From: Terana coerulea
Lineage: Eukaryota > Basidiomycota > Agaricomycetes > Polyporales > Phanerochaetaceae
Assembly: GCA_024811115.1 (NCBI GenBank)
Contig: JAKOGH010000042.1
Span: 186,001-250,000 of the forward strand
Direction: 5' to 3'
Length of the DNA stretch: 64,000 nucleotides
Within the stretch, counting starts at the first letter, position 1. Every line of letters starts with the position of its first letter. Shown here piece after piece: positions 21,894-34,059 of this stretch. The position numbers and the translations under genes were made by a program. The notes under the pieces were generated by a model. The model searched no databases. It had not been told where the DNA came from and saw nothing but the letters and a program-made list of their open reading frames with translations.

Positions 21894-23213
21894 TCACATG
21901 TATTTATCCAAAAGTTTCCTCGACGCCTCCACACCCAAGAAAGTGGCTGCATTAGCTGGGAAAGCCTAGGGAACATGCCCCTCATCAGCGAACATGTAGT
22001 ACATCCTATAAAGGCAAACATACCCGAGCCATGGCTGGGCCGAGACCTCTCCACAGAGCCCCGACACCGTCGGCCGCTATCGTTTTCCTGGCGCAGTCAA
22101 GGAAACCGGAGTACGTCCCTGTGGGAGCAGACTGGATCCTGGATTTAATCACCTACAATTCACCAGATGTCAGATGCCTGAAAGAATAGTAGATGAATAT
22201 GGAAAGCTCACGTCGGGTGGAATGGCTATGGACCACATTGCGACACCAGCCATGCCGCCTGCGAAGATGACAGCGCCGAGGTTGAGGTCCTTCGAGCCCG
22301 GTGTGGTCAACATCCCTTTCGTGACCTCGTACGCCGCGAAGTACGCCGCACTTCCCGGGCCGTCGCGAGCGATGGTCGCGACTGAGCCCCGGAACACGCT
22401 GCGAATGCCACCTTCCTTGTACAAGTGCTTCACCACGTCGAATACACCGTTGTAGTGAGGTCCGCTGCCGCTTTGGCCTTGTATCTATCGAAGGTTTGGC
22501 CCTGCAGTCTGCATGTTATAGAAGCTTTGGCTTACCTGCAGAAGGACTTTGGCCCTTTCGACAGGGGCTGTAACGAGTGTGCAAGGTATCGCAGAGAGGA
22601 ATCCAGCTGTCGCATATTCCGCTACGGAGAGCTCCTTGCTAGTCCGGTTTGGGGTTAACTTATAGATGATGCTCTTCGCTGTGTCGTATCCCTAGGCATC
22701 TTCAGTACGCTCACTTTCAATGTATTTGTATGCGAAGCTCACCCAGAATGACATCGCAAATATAGGTGTGACACCAAGTAGTGGTGGGACGACTCCACGA
22801 TAGAGCCTATGGGTGAAGTTAACCTGCTGGCTCGCAGCAATTGAGATGTCGAACGCACCCTGTCGCACCATCGCGAGCCAGAGCTTGCTTGACGACGTCT
22901 ACAGCACCCTTGTAAGTGCCGGGCGGCGCGGTCTGCAACCGCGTCTTGGTCAAGTCGAATGGATGTCCTGTTACATGTATCTGAACATTTAGTTCCAGGC
23001 TCCTATATCCCCTGAGTAGATCTCGCACCGACGAGGACAGCGGCAACTCCTCCAACACCACCAGAGATGAACGACTTTATTGACTCGGTCGTCGCGTTCA
23101 CCGTCGCGACCTTCACTTGCTCAGCGGACTTCGCGTCGGTCCCGGACTGCGCGCGTCGTGCACCGCAATTAGTAGAGGAAATGTGGATGAAAATACCAGG
23201 ACTTACTGACCAT
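21894..23213 (-). CDS. CRC1: Mitochondrial carnitine/acylcarnitine carrier
   Basis: Exchanges acylcarnitine for carnitine across the mitochondrial inner membrane, feeding fatty-acid oxidation. All three carrier repeats are intact: GHPFDLTKTRLQTAPPGTYKGAVDV, TAPVERAKVLLQ, and IAIPPD joined to a K-S-R-I-Q exon with SAPTGTYSG. The residues GVTPIFAMSFWGYD and RDGPGSAAYFAAYE, plus the C-terminal ARAFPANAATFLGVEASRKLLDKY, are typical of this subfamily. About seven short introns; no frame slip found. The most likely start is the ATG at 23211-23213 inside CCACCATGG, followed at once by a GT donor, so the first coding exon would be the ATG alone, joined to a second exon starting SGTDAKSAEQVKVATVN. Stop at 21894-21896. 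Confidence 0.88.
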
Positions 23214-23613
23214 GGTGGAGGTAGGGGGTAAAGGGCGATAGACTCGGTAGCCAAACCTAAGGGCGGTCCTTACGTCCCACTTGACCGCTCGAGCCGGTGA
23301 GCTGCATGATGGTGGCGAATTTGAAGTTCAGGCTTGTGATTTTGTCTTCCGTTCTATCCCCTTCGCCGCACTCACGCTCCCTCACCCGCACTCGGCAAAA
23401 CAAACAAGATATTCAGATGCTTTGCGACAGAGGTATGGAGAGCGTGTATGTACAGGATCCTAGCAGCATTAAGTAGGTAGTTAAGTTGGTACAGGTACAG
23501 ATAATAACGTCTATTCTACAAATCCAGTATCCAAAGAACATAGTCAAGATGGAGGTTCGTACAAAGAAGCAACTTCCACAGCAGAAGCAGTCGGCAGAAT
23601 ACGACCACCCCGC
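23214..23613. other. Intergenic region between carnitine carrier and fasciclin gene
   Basis: 400 bp between two minus-strand genes: promoter of the carrier and 3' UTR of the fasciclin gene. No specific element recognised. Confidence 0.45.
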
Positions 23614-26450
23614 TTATGCTTCCTCGTCGTCTTCTGGGCGGAATCCACCTATCGGCTCGTACGTAGCCTCAGTGGTATCTCGTTTCCAGATGGTGCGAAC
23701 GCCATAGAAGAAGGCAGCCATAAGCGCAACACCTCCGACCGCGACCGCAATGGGGCCGCCGTACTGGATCCACGTTGAGGGATAGTACGGCAGCAGGACG
23801 CCGTCGATCTGGATGACCCCGCCTGTCCCGCCGCCCGTCGTGGAGCGGCCCCAGGCGGTGACACGCGCCCAATCGCTTTGGCCGTCGGTGCCCCGCGCGC
23901 CCTTGATCCCGACGACGGTGCCTTGGCCGTCGACCTCCCGGAAGACGATGTCTGCGATGAGGGACTCTTTGTCCTCAGACCGCAAAGTCCTATACGCGGC
24001 CGAGTCGTCGAGGGGCAAGGGACGGTTTTCGGCGAAAGTGTCCAGTAGATGTTCCTCCGAGGGCGACTCAGCAGAGCGCGGGACGCGGATGAGGTGCTGC
24101 TTGACAACGTCCCGAATCGCGTCTGGTCGTGCATACAATTCCGTCAGGTTGACACCTTTGAAGGCGTCGTCGGTAGGGCAAAGCAAGGTCCAGCTCGCTG
24201 TGTCATAACCCTTGTCCGCCCATTCTGAGTTCTCCGGAGGGGCAGTCCCGTTCAATATCCACTCCAACCCGGCTTTGGACATGAGCGAGAGCATCGTGGA
24301 ACCCTTCGCTGCGCGTATGAGTTTGCCAATGGTAATGTTGACCGAGCGAGGGATCATAACGTCGGAGACCTCGTGGATGACTCCAGTCTGGGTGAGCGAA
24401 TCCATAGGATTCAACACCGAGTGCATATCGGACCAACCCCCGCTCGCGCTAAGCACAATAGTTGTGTTGCCCTTGGAGACGTCGCGCGTAACATGTAGGT
24501 CGGAACCCTCGAGCGTGGGGTACGTCCGTTGCGACCCATCTACTAGCGTTTGGTGATATTGGACGCCGTTAAGGACATGGTGCTGGACAACGCTCTCTAA
24601 GTCGGATTTAGACGAGGCGGCAGGAGATGTGCGCTGACGAGCGCGCCGAGATGTTTAAAGCCCCTGTTGTCTGGGATGAGGAAGGTAGCGCGCGGAGTAG
24701 TTCTTAGCTTGTCAGCCAAGCCGGTAGAGAATACGGCCGCGAGGAACGTTGACCAGTCGAGCGAAGGTAGAGCGGTCTCCAATGGGTCTGCAGGAGGCGT
24801 CAATGGCCGAGAGACGAAGTAAATCACGGTGTTGTTGATCTCCACTAGACAACCTTGAGTACGGCCGTGAAAGGAGGTACCATGCACTTACCAGGCTCTC
24901 CGATGGTCCCTGCACCGCCAAAAGCGATAGAACCTTTCTTATTGCCAGTTTCTTCGGTGACGTCCACGCTCAAGACTTGCCTACCACCATCCAATCCAGG
25001 CTCCTCAAGCCATGTCTCCAAAAGCATCCCGTTCTTGAGTTTCTTCTGCGCCTTCTTTCCAGGGATAAAGTGATACTGCAGCATCCTCTTGAGCTCTTCG
25101 CTTCCCCGTGGAGGGAGGTCATCATGCCCGAAGAGTGCAATGACGTCGTCGGCGGGGGCGAGTATTGTCCAGTGGGTTTCGGTGTCATTGATGAGGGAAG
25201 TGAGATTGACTGAGTGAAGGAGAGAAACGAATGACGTGCAATTGAGAACGAGGAGGAATTTCTCAGGTGTTAGTCGCAAGGCGTCCAGCGGACTAAGCAG
25301 AGCAGAGACGGTGTGAACTACGCCGTTCGACGCGTATATGTCTGGCTCAATAAGGTCCGCAAAGACACCTTGACCTTCTCGCCGTCCTCCGAAGGTTTGA
25401 TATCGAGCTTTCGTCCATCAATAGTGGGCACTATGTTTAGGGTCAGGGCTACTGTCCGAGAAAACGTTGCATATACTTACAGGTCGCACCGGACATAAAT
25501 GACTCTGCGTAATGCACCTTCTTTCCTTTCGCATCAACAGCGTGCATATTCACGATCCGTGTCAAGTCGTCTGTAGCGAATTTGCTTTCCAGGTAAAGTC
25601 GTTCATAATGAGGCAGAGCTTCCCATGCCTTGTCGACAGGAAGAAATATTGTCAGCTCGGAAGTCGTGTTCAGGAAATCGACGAGTTCCGGCGTGAGTAT
25701 ATTTCGGAGGTAGGACAAGGATGAATGGGTGGAGATGACGGTAGCTGTGTGCTGTGTGAGCACTTGTCCAGCTAATACATCCAGGTACGACTCACCTAAA
25801 TCCGGCGGAACTGTCAGGACGTCACCGACACCGATCACAACGCCGTTGGATGCATTTGCCCGCTCTTTTACCACCTCGACACCGCCATTCCCGAAGGCAT
25901 CCACGCCGACCCATGCAACGGCGTCTCTTGACGCTGTCCGCAGTCTTTGGGGCTCGCCGCCAAGTGTCCCGCCCGGCTGTGGCATCCATGGCGGTGACGG
26001 TGGTGGTTCGCGAGACGGAGGCTCTGTGGGTTTCCGAGGATAGTGCATCGTCTTCGAAACATTAAGTTCCGCATCCTTCGGCAACTCGGGAAGGGTAAAA
26101 TCAAGCATGTGGTAGAATAGCTCCTGCTTCAATTTCTCCTGTATATTGTCGGGGAGTATGAGGTCCTCATTGTCTAAGATGTCTCCCCATAGACTATTCG
26201 ACTTCCTGCGTCGCTTGATTGCATCGTTTGTCGGTGCGAATATGGTGCTGCCGTTCAACTTGTTCAAGGTTGGAATGAGCTTGGCGCGTTGCAGGAGAAT
26301 CACGAGCGACGTATAGTCAGGATCTGCGCCGAGAACGTCGACAACAGTCTCCGACAGGACCGTGACATTTGCCGACTGAAAAAAGACCTGCGCGGTCTGA
26401 GCTAGCGGCAGCAGAGCGAGGAGGGACAGCGGGAGGCTACAGAGATGCAT
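23614..26450 (-). CDS. Fasciclin (FAS1) repeat membrane protein
   Basis: Secretory-pathway protein with several FAS1 adhesion domains. An N-terminal signal peptide (CSLPLSLLALLPLAQTAQ) is followed by repeated FAS1 cores: TLNKLNGSTIFAPTNDAIK, LTIFLPVDKAWEALP, THWTILAPADDVIALFG, TTPRATFLIPDNRGF and ASWTLLCPTDDAFKGV, i.e. about four to five units. A single transmembrane helix (PIAVAVGGVALMAAFFYGV) sits near the C-terminus with an acidic cytosolic tail (EDDEEA). This plan matches fungal vacuolar or surface FAS1 proteins such as yeast YLR001C. At least three introns. Near 24612-24624 one base seems missing between ALVSAHLLP and SSKSDLESVVQHH. Start at 26448-26450 is set by the signal peptide. Confidence 0.83.
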
Positions 26451-26821
26451 GGCAGAAAGAGCGAGGCAGCTCGAGCTGCGGGCTCGTAGAAATAAGTTAT
26501 TTCAAGGTGGCAGCAGCCTGCGCTGACCGCAGTTGGTGGTGGTGGGACAAGCAAGCGTGAAGACCGAATAGAGTGCTCTCCTGCGCACAGCAGGTGGCGG
26601 ATGCTTTTGAACGAGGCTGCATGCTCGACATGACGTGCCTCCTGTAGCGCCGCCACGTGGGTTCCGCTAGCTGATGGCGCTTAGGCCTCCCCCGCCTGCT
26701 TGAGGACTCTTAAGGCCAGTCACCAACCAGTTAACCATAGACGACCCACACACTCAGTCCGCCTTTGACATATCCCATGAAGCAATAATTTCGACCCCAT
26801 CTTTGCCTACCACGCGAAGGA
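26451..26821. promoter_or_regulatory. Divergent intergenic region, fasciclin / RAV1
   Basis: 371 bp between two divergent starts. Short AT-rich and GT-rich stretches (for example GTTGGTGGTGGTGGG near 26532). No defined promoter element assigned. Confidence 0.4.
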
Positions 26822-29800
26822 ATGTTGGACACACTCGCAACATACGCTGGCTGTCCCACCACAGGGCTGCAGCATCTCGCGTTGCCTCGAGAAACACTAT
26901 TGGCGAGTCCATAAGAGATTAAATTCCTTGAGATGTCGACTGAGATGAATTCCCAAAGCTGTACCCTTCACTCGACTCTGTGGTCGTCCGCAATGCGACC
27001 GCATTGTCGTTCATCAGAGCTCTGGCCTTTTGGGAGGCATTTCCGGGCGCACTTCATGCAAATGAACCGATTCAATGCCTTTCAGTCGACCCCGGCATGA
27101 AGCTCGTGCGTATCACTCGCGTAAAACGCTCATCATGCCATGTAATCGTCGTTTACATGAAATCAGATAGTCGCCACGATGGGGACGCGTCTTGCGAGCT
27201 GGGCCATGTCTGGTGTGCAGAGTGACACTTGGCGGGTTCATTCCACTCTGCTTCTGCCAGACGGGCATACAGTGACCGCCATAGACTGCAAGTCCGGTAA
27301 GCTGTTACCTCATTTAGACTTTATAGAAGGCTGATGTTGTTTGTCATTAGGATTACTTGCTGTAGGCACGCCTTCCGCACTGTCGGTTTACACTCTTGTC
27401 CTCGAGAACGACCTACCAACGTGGTCGCTGAAATGGACATTGCCGTAAGTACAAGTTACTCCATATTCACAAACCACTTCATAGTCTGAGTGGTGTACTA
27501 GAATTGCAAGTTTGACACGCGTGCGGTTTTCCCCTTCCTTAATGCACATCGCTAGCACCTCCAAGGTAAGCGCTAATTAACATTAAAGCAATGCCTTATG
27601 AACACGCGCATAATAGTTCGATGATTCGGTCGGTGTCTACCTGACGACATCCGGCAAGCAAACTCAGAAAATACGACATCCACGTCCCATCAAAGACATG
27701 AATTGGCGATATTCGCAAGCTTCTAATAGGTGAGAGCTGCCGTCTAAAAAAATCTTACAAGCTGATACTCAGTTCTCGCTTCAAGAGACGACTTAATACT
27801 TTACACCATAACCTCTGATGCTACGCTGCGAGTTTATCTCCCAGTCATTGATGCTCCTCAGCACATGCAGCTGCACGCATCTCTAGATATCTTCTCTACA
27901 TTGCCCCTTTCCCTGGCCTCGCAAAACGCAACGTCCAGTATATTTTGGCTCAACCGAGAGGTAATGTCTAAAGCTCTGACGGCGACATTATCTGGAATCA
28001 AACCAGAAGACGAAGATGGCCGAAGCAAAAGGGCGCAAGAAATACAAGAAGAAAGTTGGGATCTATTTCTGCGTGTGCTCCGTGATGGGTCACTCATCGT
28101 ACAGGCAGTAGCCGTATGTGTACTCAAGCATGCTCTCACCCGGTACGACGCTAATGTTGATGTGTACCTCAGAACATTGACCGACGGCCCCCTACCCTTC
28201 TGAAACACTTCACCCTTCTTCATTCGGGACCATCGTCGCTGCCCACTACCCCCGATCACCTATACATCCTACCAAATCCATCCATACCGGGTACCTTGTC
28301 TTTAGTCACCTCATCTCCCCTTATGTCATATCGTCTGGACCCACTTCCGTTCTTGGATACACACGCATCCGGCCTTACTTTACTCGGTAATATTCCAGAA
28401 GTGCATGATCGCGACAGCCCAGCGGTCGCGCGGCGTATATCACGTTTCGTACGCACGCCAGACGGGGAAGGTCTTGGTGTCCTCAAAGAAGATGGGACGG
28501 TGGAGATCTGGAAGACAAGTCCGGGCAGCAGGCGGATAATTTTCCAGGCGCAGGTGAATGGTGGCGAGCGCAAGATCCGTTTATTGGTTGTACTGCAAGG
28601 TGGTATGTGCACTGGTGATTCATGCAATACCTGCCGCTAACTATTTGAAGGCCAATACTTTGCGAGCTACTCCGAAGAGTCGCAGACTATCACTTTGCAT
28701 TGTTCGCAAGCCATCGCATCCACCTCTATCCCAGTCCCCCGGCTTTCCAGACTGTTCGAGGTTCCATCTTCGGACTTCAGTAAGGCACTTCTTGTAGGCA
28801 TCACGCAGTCGCTCTCTATCATCGTACTATATGCGGTGCTGCCTCCGGTGCCAGCTTCGCCGGCCACAGCTGCACCACTGCCAGAACTCCTGTTGCACTC
28901 AGAGAGTAATCTACCCGTGACGCCATCTTTGAAGGCACTTGTCCCCGTGGATCCTATGGCATGGTCCAGCTCATACGACGCCAGCGGCTCTACGAGCGAG
29001 CACGATGTTCTCCTGAGTGCAGCAGAAAATGGCGAGCTTGCGTTCTGGATCCCTGACACATCCGTCAAGCCCACCGCCTGGAAGCACACAGGGCAAGTTA
29101 GGACGCGGAGGACGCATATTGCAATGGCTGCGTGCAGCTCCGCTAAGAAAACCGTTCTAGGTGAGTCCTGCGAGGGAGATGCACACTGAATGCTAACGTG
29201 GTGTCCTAGTCTCTCAGGTAGACGAAGGGCAGGAGATTACCATCTGGAACTCGAAAGAGTCCGAGTTTTCGTCTGGCCTTGAATACCGTCAGGTTTCAAG
29301 GTACATAGTGCGGTATATCCTGATTTGCCTTCCGCTAATGAGAGACTGCAGCTCTGTGGATGCCGTACAAGACCTTGATTGGACAGCCACCCCGGATGGC
29401 CAGTCTATTCTTGCTGTTGGCTACGCTCACCGGGTTGAGCTGCTAAGTCAACAACGCATGACTTACTTCGACGATACTCCCGGGTGGGGTATCTGCTGGA
29501 ATTATGATTTTACTAAGTCAGTTCAGCTTCGTACGCTTGACACAGGAGTATACTGATCCCTACATACAGTACAATCCCTCATCAGATCAGCGACTCAATA
29601 TGGATCAAGGGTGGATCGCTTGTTGTGGGTGCAGGACACCTGATGTCTCTGTATGGTCAGCCCATGGAGACTAAGGAGAGCCAAACGGAAAGCCTGTTTG
29701 AGCATGTTGCCAGACATAACGGCCCTTTGGACGAATACCACCCTCAGATGATCCTGCAATGCTTACTTTGGGGTATGGTCTTCCTGCATTGTGTTTCTGA

Positions 29801-31905
29801 GTTCTGACATGATAGTTATACAGAAAAGCTCGAGGTTATCAAGGCCGTCATCGTTAATTTGGCCAAAAACCTGCAGAGGACGAGCGATATTCACAAGTGG
29901 ATTCCGTTACCCTTGGAGGAATTTCTAAAGAATGATGCCCTGGTCAGGGCGGTAAGTGATCATCTTTTGCTGCACGTTGTGAATTTTCATCAAATTATTA
30001 TCCCTAGTCGCATGGTCCACAGAAGCCTCAGTACAACAGTTTGTTCTCAACACTCGAAACCGCAGACGAGTGAGTCTCATGTAACTGTCCGTGGCTCATC
30101 CGGCTCACGCGAAAACACCAGGTCAGATGATGATCAACTGACAAGGCCACTGCTCCAGAAGCTCATAGAAAGGCTGGAGGAGAGGCCTTTGCCACACCTC
30201 ACTCCAAATGAGCAGGAAGCCCTGATAGTCCTTATGCAAGCCGCTCTGGATGTCAGTACTCCTTCCATTCCAGCAGCTGAAATTAGCCACGCTGAGTACT
30301 CGATCCACAGGTCGATGAGCAACGTCGTGCACTGGACTCCAACGGGCTGCGATACCTGATCACCATGCGCGTGTTCTACCTCTTCAACCGCCGCTTGTCA
30401 TTACCGGGCTCGCCTGCATCAGATGCACGCTCACTGAAGCTCGGCCCGATTCGCAAACGCGAAAGGCTGAGGTATCGAGATATAGTTTGGGCGTTCCATA
30501 GCGAAAGCCAGGAGCTACTACTGTCGGCTTCTGTGGCCGCTTGCGATGGGCAGAAGATGCGCTGGTCCGATGCGAGAGCCTTGGGTGTCTTCATGTGGCT
30601 GAAGTCTTTGGACACGGTGGTACGATGCCTTTGTTGCTCATGAGGCTGACTGTTGATATTAATGCTCGAAGTGTAGAAAGCGCATGTGGAAGTCGTCGCG
30701 CGGAATCAGTACATGGCGGGTGACAACCGCGATCCCACCGAGTGTAGCTTGCTCTACTTCGCACTCGGCAAGGTCAAATTGGTGCATGGTCTCTGGAGAC
30801 AGGCCGCATGGCACAAGGAGCGGAATGCCATGTTGAAGTTCTTGAACAATGATTTCTCCCAGCCACGATGGCGTACCGCAGCTCTGAAGAATGCGTTTGC
30901 TCTGCTGAGCAAGCGTAGGTTTGGTGAGCCATTATGGCATTCTTTGCTCTTCATCCAGACTTATGACATGCGTGCAGAATATGCGGCAGCATTCTTCTTG
31001 CTTGGTGGCAGTTTGAAGGACGCAGTCAACGTATGCATCAGGAACCTCCAGGACTTCCAGCTCGCGATTACTCTCGCTAGAGTAATGGAGGGCGGAGACG
31101 ACGGGCCTATTCTCAAGGAGATCCTCACCAACACCGTGGTTCCCACAGCGTTCAGAGAGGGCAACCGATGGCTGGCTAGCTGGGCGTTCTGGCTGCTGCA
31201 TCGCAGGGATCTAGCTGTTCGCGTGCTTGTTGTGAGTCTCCGTCTATCACTAATTTCAAGCCTTTCCAACTCAGATTGCACCGTAGACTCCTCTCAGTAC
31301 TCTCGCCAATGAATGGAGCGGCGTCACTGAGATCGGCGAATCGAACTACGATGACCCAAGTCTCGCGCTGCTGTTCTCGCAGCTCAAGCTCAAGACGCTG
31401 CAAACCGCGAAAGGCACCAGCGAAATCTCAGGTCGAACTGAATTCAACTTTGTGCTCCAGATGGCGAGGGTGTTCTGCCGGATGGGTACGTGTTCGTCTG
31501 ATCCCAGTTGTGGTCTTCACCGACGAATATCATGCAGGCTGCCATGTACTGGCACTGGACCTCGTCAAGTCCTGGTCATTCGAGCGACCGTCAACTGTCG
31601 TTCATGACTCTCCTGTCATTCGCAGGCCGCCCAGCCCACTTATAGCACGGTTTGCTCTCGCGCCCGCCATGCGCCGACAGTCCTCCATGATGATCGACAT
31701 GGACATCCCGACCAACCCACCTACACGCTCCGCCTCACCAACGCTACGACAGCCAAACGGCACTCCTGAAGCTGAGCAGGGCGAGGTACTCAAGGACGGC
31801 GACGGGGGAGACTTGGTGGCCAGGAAAGCAGGCATGGGGAGGTTGCTCAAGTCCGCCAAGCAAGACGTGCAAGTGCCCGAATTCGACATGAACTCATTCT
31901 TCTGA
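26822..31905 (+). CDS. RAV1: RAVE complex subunit RAV1 (DmX-like)
   Basis: Large WD-repeat protein that reassembles the vacuolar V-ATPase. Many small exons. N-terminus MLDTLATYAGCPTTGLQHLAL, then SLDSVVVRNATALSFIRALAFWEAFPGAL, NEPIQCLSVDPGMKL joined to IVATMGTRLASWAMSGVQ and DTWRVHSTLLLPDG; WD-like repeats follow (LLAVGTPSALSVYTL, EGLGVLKEDGTVEIWK, QDLDWTATPDGQSILAVGY). The C-terminal Rav1 domain has IPLPLEEFLKNDAL, LRYRDIVWAFHSESQELLL, TECSLLYFALGKVKLVHGLWRQ, MLKFLNNDF and AAAFFLLGGSLKDAV. The stop is at 31903-31905 after FDMNSFF. The junction between the first exon and the second (about 26905-26950) is not resolved; either a very short intron or one wrong base. No other slip seen. Confidence 0.83.
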
Positions 31906-32084
31906 TATCATCCGTACGAATATCCTTTAATTCCATATATGCGAAATCCCAGACAGATGCGAGCTCCAATGAACTAAGTGGCTATGGTTTACGGTCGGTT
32001 TGTATACAGTGTGCGTGGCTAATTAAGTTGGTACTGGGGAGAGCAGAGAGACGAGACTGGCGTGAGATATCCATATCAATGTTC

Positions 32085-33752
32085 CTATGCTTCGACGTCG
32101 ACATCGCGCTTCTTCAGGACAAGGTCCTTGCCAACCATGCGCTTCCAGACGTCCTGGACATCCTCTACGACAGTCTCAAAGTGCGAGGTGGCGTCGTATG
32201 AGCGAGTGACGTAAACGCTGTCCTCTTGTCCCGACGATGTAGGAGTGTAGAGAGGAGTAACCGACACAAACCTGAAAGGAAACTTAGACAAGCAGAGCAG
32301 CCGACGGATGAGCAACACTTACTTGTCGTGGATAGCACCGAGGAGCTGCAGACCAGGTTGGATCTCAAGCTCAGGCTTGTCGGTCTCAACAATTGTGCTG
32401 ACAATGGCAATGTAGATATCCTTAGCACAGACGTTGTGTGTCGACGAAACGATAGCGACGTAGATGTCTAGAGCAGCCGTTGAGTTGCGTCTCGAGGTTT
32501 ACTGCGCCACGACTCACCGTTCTTCCTGTTCACCTGGTTCTGGGGAATGATGATCTGCGCACTGTCGGAGTCCTCGGTGCCGGGAATGGGGTGCTTGAGA
32601 ATGCAGATAGCGCGGACGACCTTGCCCTCCTCCAAGACCCTCTGCTTGCCCTCCGATGCCTTGCCAGCACCGAAGTAGCTCGGGTCACCGACAACCTGCT
32701 TGGCCTTGACCGTTTCGTTGCCGCTCCGCACGCCGACGAACTTGCCGTTCTCATCAGTGACAATCTCGTCAATGGCTTTGTCGAGCATGTAGGTGCCGCC
32801 GTAGATGGCGGAGAGACGGGCAAAGGACTGGGGAAGCTCGCCGAGACCATACAAGGGGTAGATGTAGGGTGACTTGCCGTAACGAGCCATGGAAGAGGTG
32901 TAGAGGAGGATACGTTCGTATGAGGGGCGAGCAGGCTTGGTCTTGTAGCTATAGTGACATCGTTAGTAGATGCCGCAACAAGAGATTATTGAAGGTATTC
33001 ACTCGTCAGTGAGGTACAGGGCCATGGCGTGTCCAATGAAGTCCTGGGTGCCAGCTTCGAGACCGAACTTTGTGTAGATGGTGCTCATGGTATCCTTGTC
33101 CAGGTCAATCCCTACACTTAACGCGTTAGTAGAAGTCAATGAGTAACCGGATGATCCCGACCTTGGTGAGTGTTAGGGTCCTCATCTTTCCATCCCTGAA
33201 GAAACTCGAAGAACTTCTTCGCTCTCCTCTTCTCAAACAGGCCCATGAGAGGACTCCGGACAGCCTCCATCTCGTTACTGGGAACCTTGGAGATCTTGCC
33301 GTCACGGTAGACGAAGCTGCCCGCAATCTGCTTGAACTCGAGATACCGAGTGACGTCGGTGTGGACGAGGATCTTGGTGAGCTCGCCAGATGCGATGATG
33401 AACTTGGGGATGAGGTCGACGGCATAGTCGCGGTCGCGGCCGAGCTCAGAAGGCGGTTCCTGGCCTGGCCTGAACTTGCGATACAGCTGCAAGAGTATGA
33501 GGCTTGTGCCACAGCCAATGCGAATTGCGAAGTGAAAAGCACACCTGTGTCAAGTTCAGACTAGCACTGTCGCCTCCGTAATAATCGTTGCGGTCCATAT
33601 GAAGGACCTTCTTGCCCTCAACGGAGAGCAGACCGGAGAGGATACATTCGGTGAGACCAGTACCGAGCACGATGACCTGCAAGTTCTCTGAGGTGAATAT
33701 CTCAACTCAAGCGAGGGACAGGAAAGCGTCGCACGTCGTATTCTTCATCCAT
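32085..33752 (-). CDS. GDI1: Rab GDP-dissociation inhibitor
   Basis: Extracts GDP-bound Rab GTPases from membranes and recycles them. Nearly the whole length matches: MDEEYD joined after a short intron to [21 protein letters not shown], then [80 protein letters not shown], the mobile effector region [19 protein letters not shown] and [22 protein letters not shown]. The C-terminal half ends [14 protein letters not shown], about 450 residues as expected. At least six introns on the minus strand; no frame slip found. Stop at 32085-32087. Confidence 0.95.
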
Positions 33753-34059
33753 GTTGAGCTTTAGGAATGTGTGGGATGTACGAGATATGCAGGGGTGGTG
33801 CTGGTTGCTGGCAGAGGCTGGACATGAATTACGCGCTGCTATATGTTCCATCGATCCACCTCGCACGTGGCTACCGCCTCGCGACTGCCGCACAGTGGTC
33901 AACAGAATTCAGGACACCCTTGATTACACGAAATGCTACACATCGAGAGAGGCTACAAGTACGAAAGATGATAGAATACAAGTACTGGGAAACGTAGCGC
34001 GGTGAGCGCGTCGAGGAGGTATCGCAGTGACCAATGACATCAACAACGAGGCCGCGCGC
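33753..34059. other. Intergenic region
   Basis: 307 bp between GDI (start) and the Myb-like gene (stop), both minus strand. No gene or repeat seen. Confidence 0.4.
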
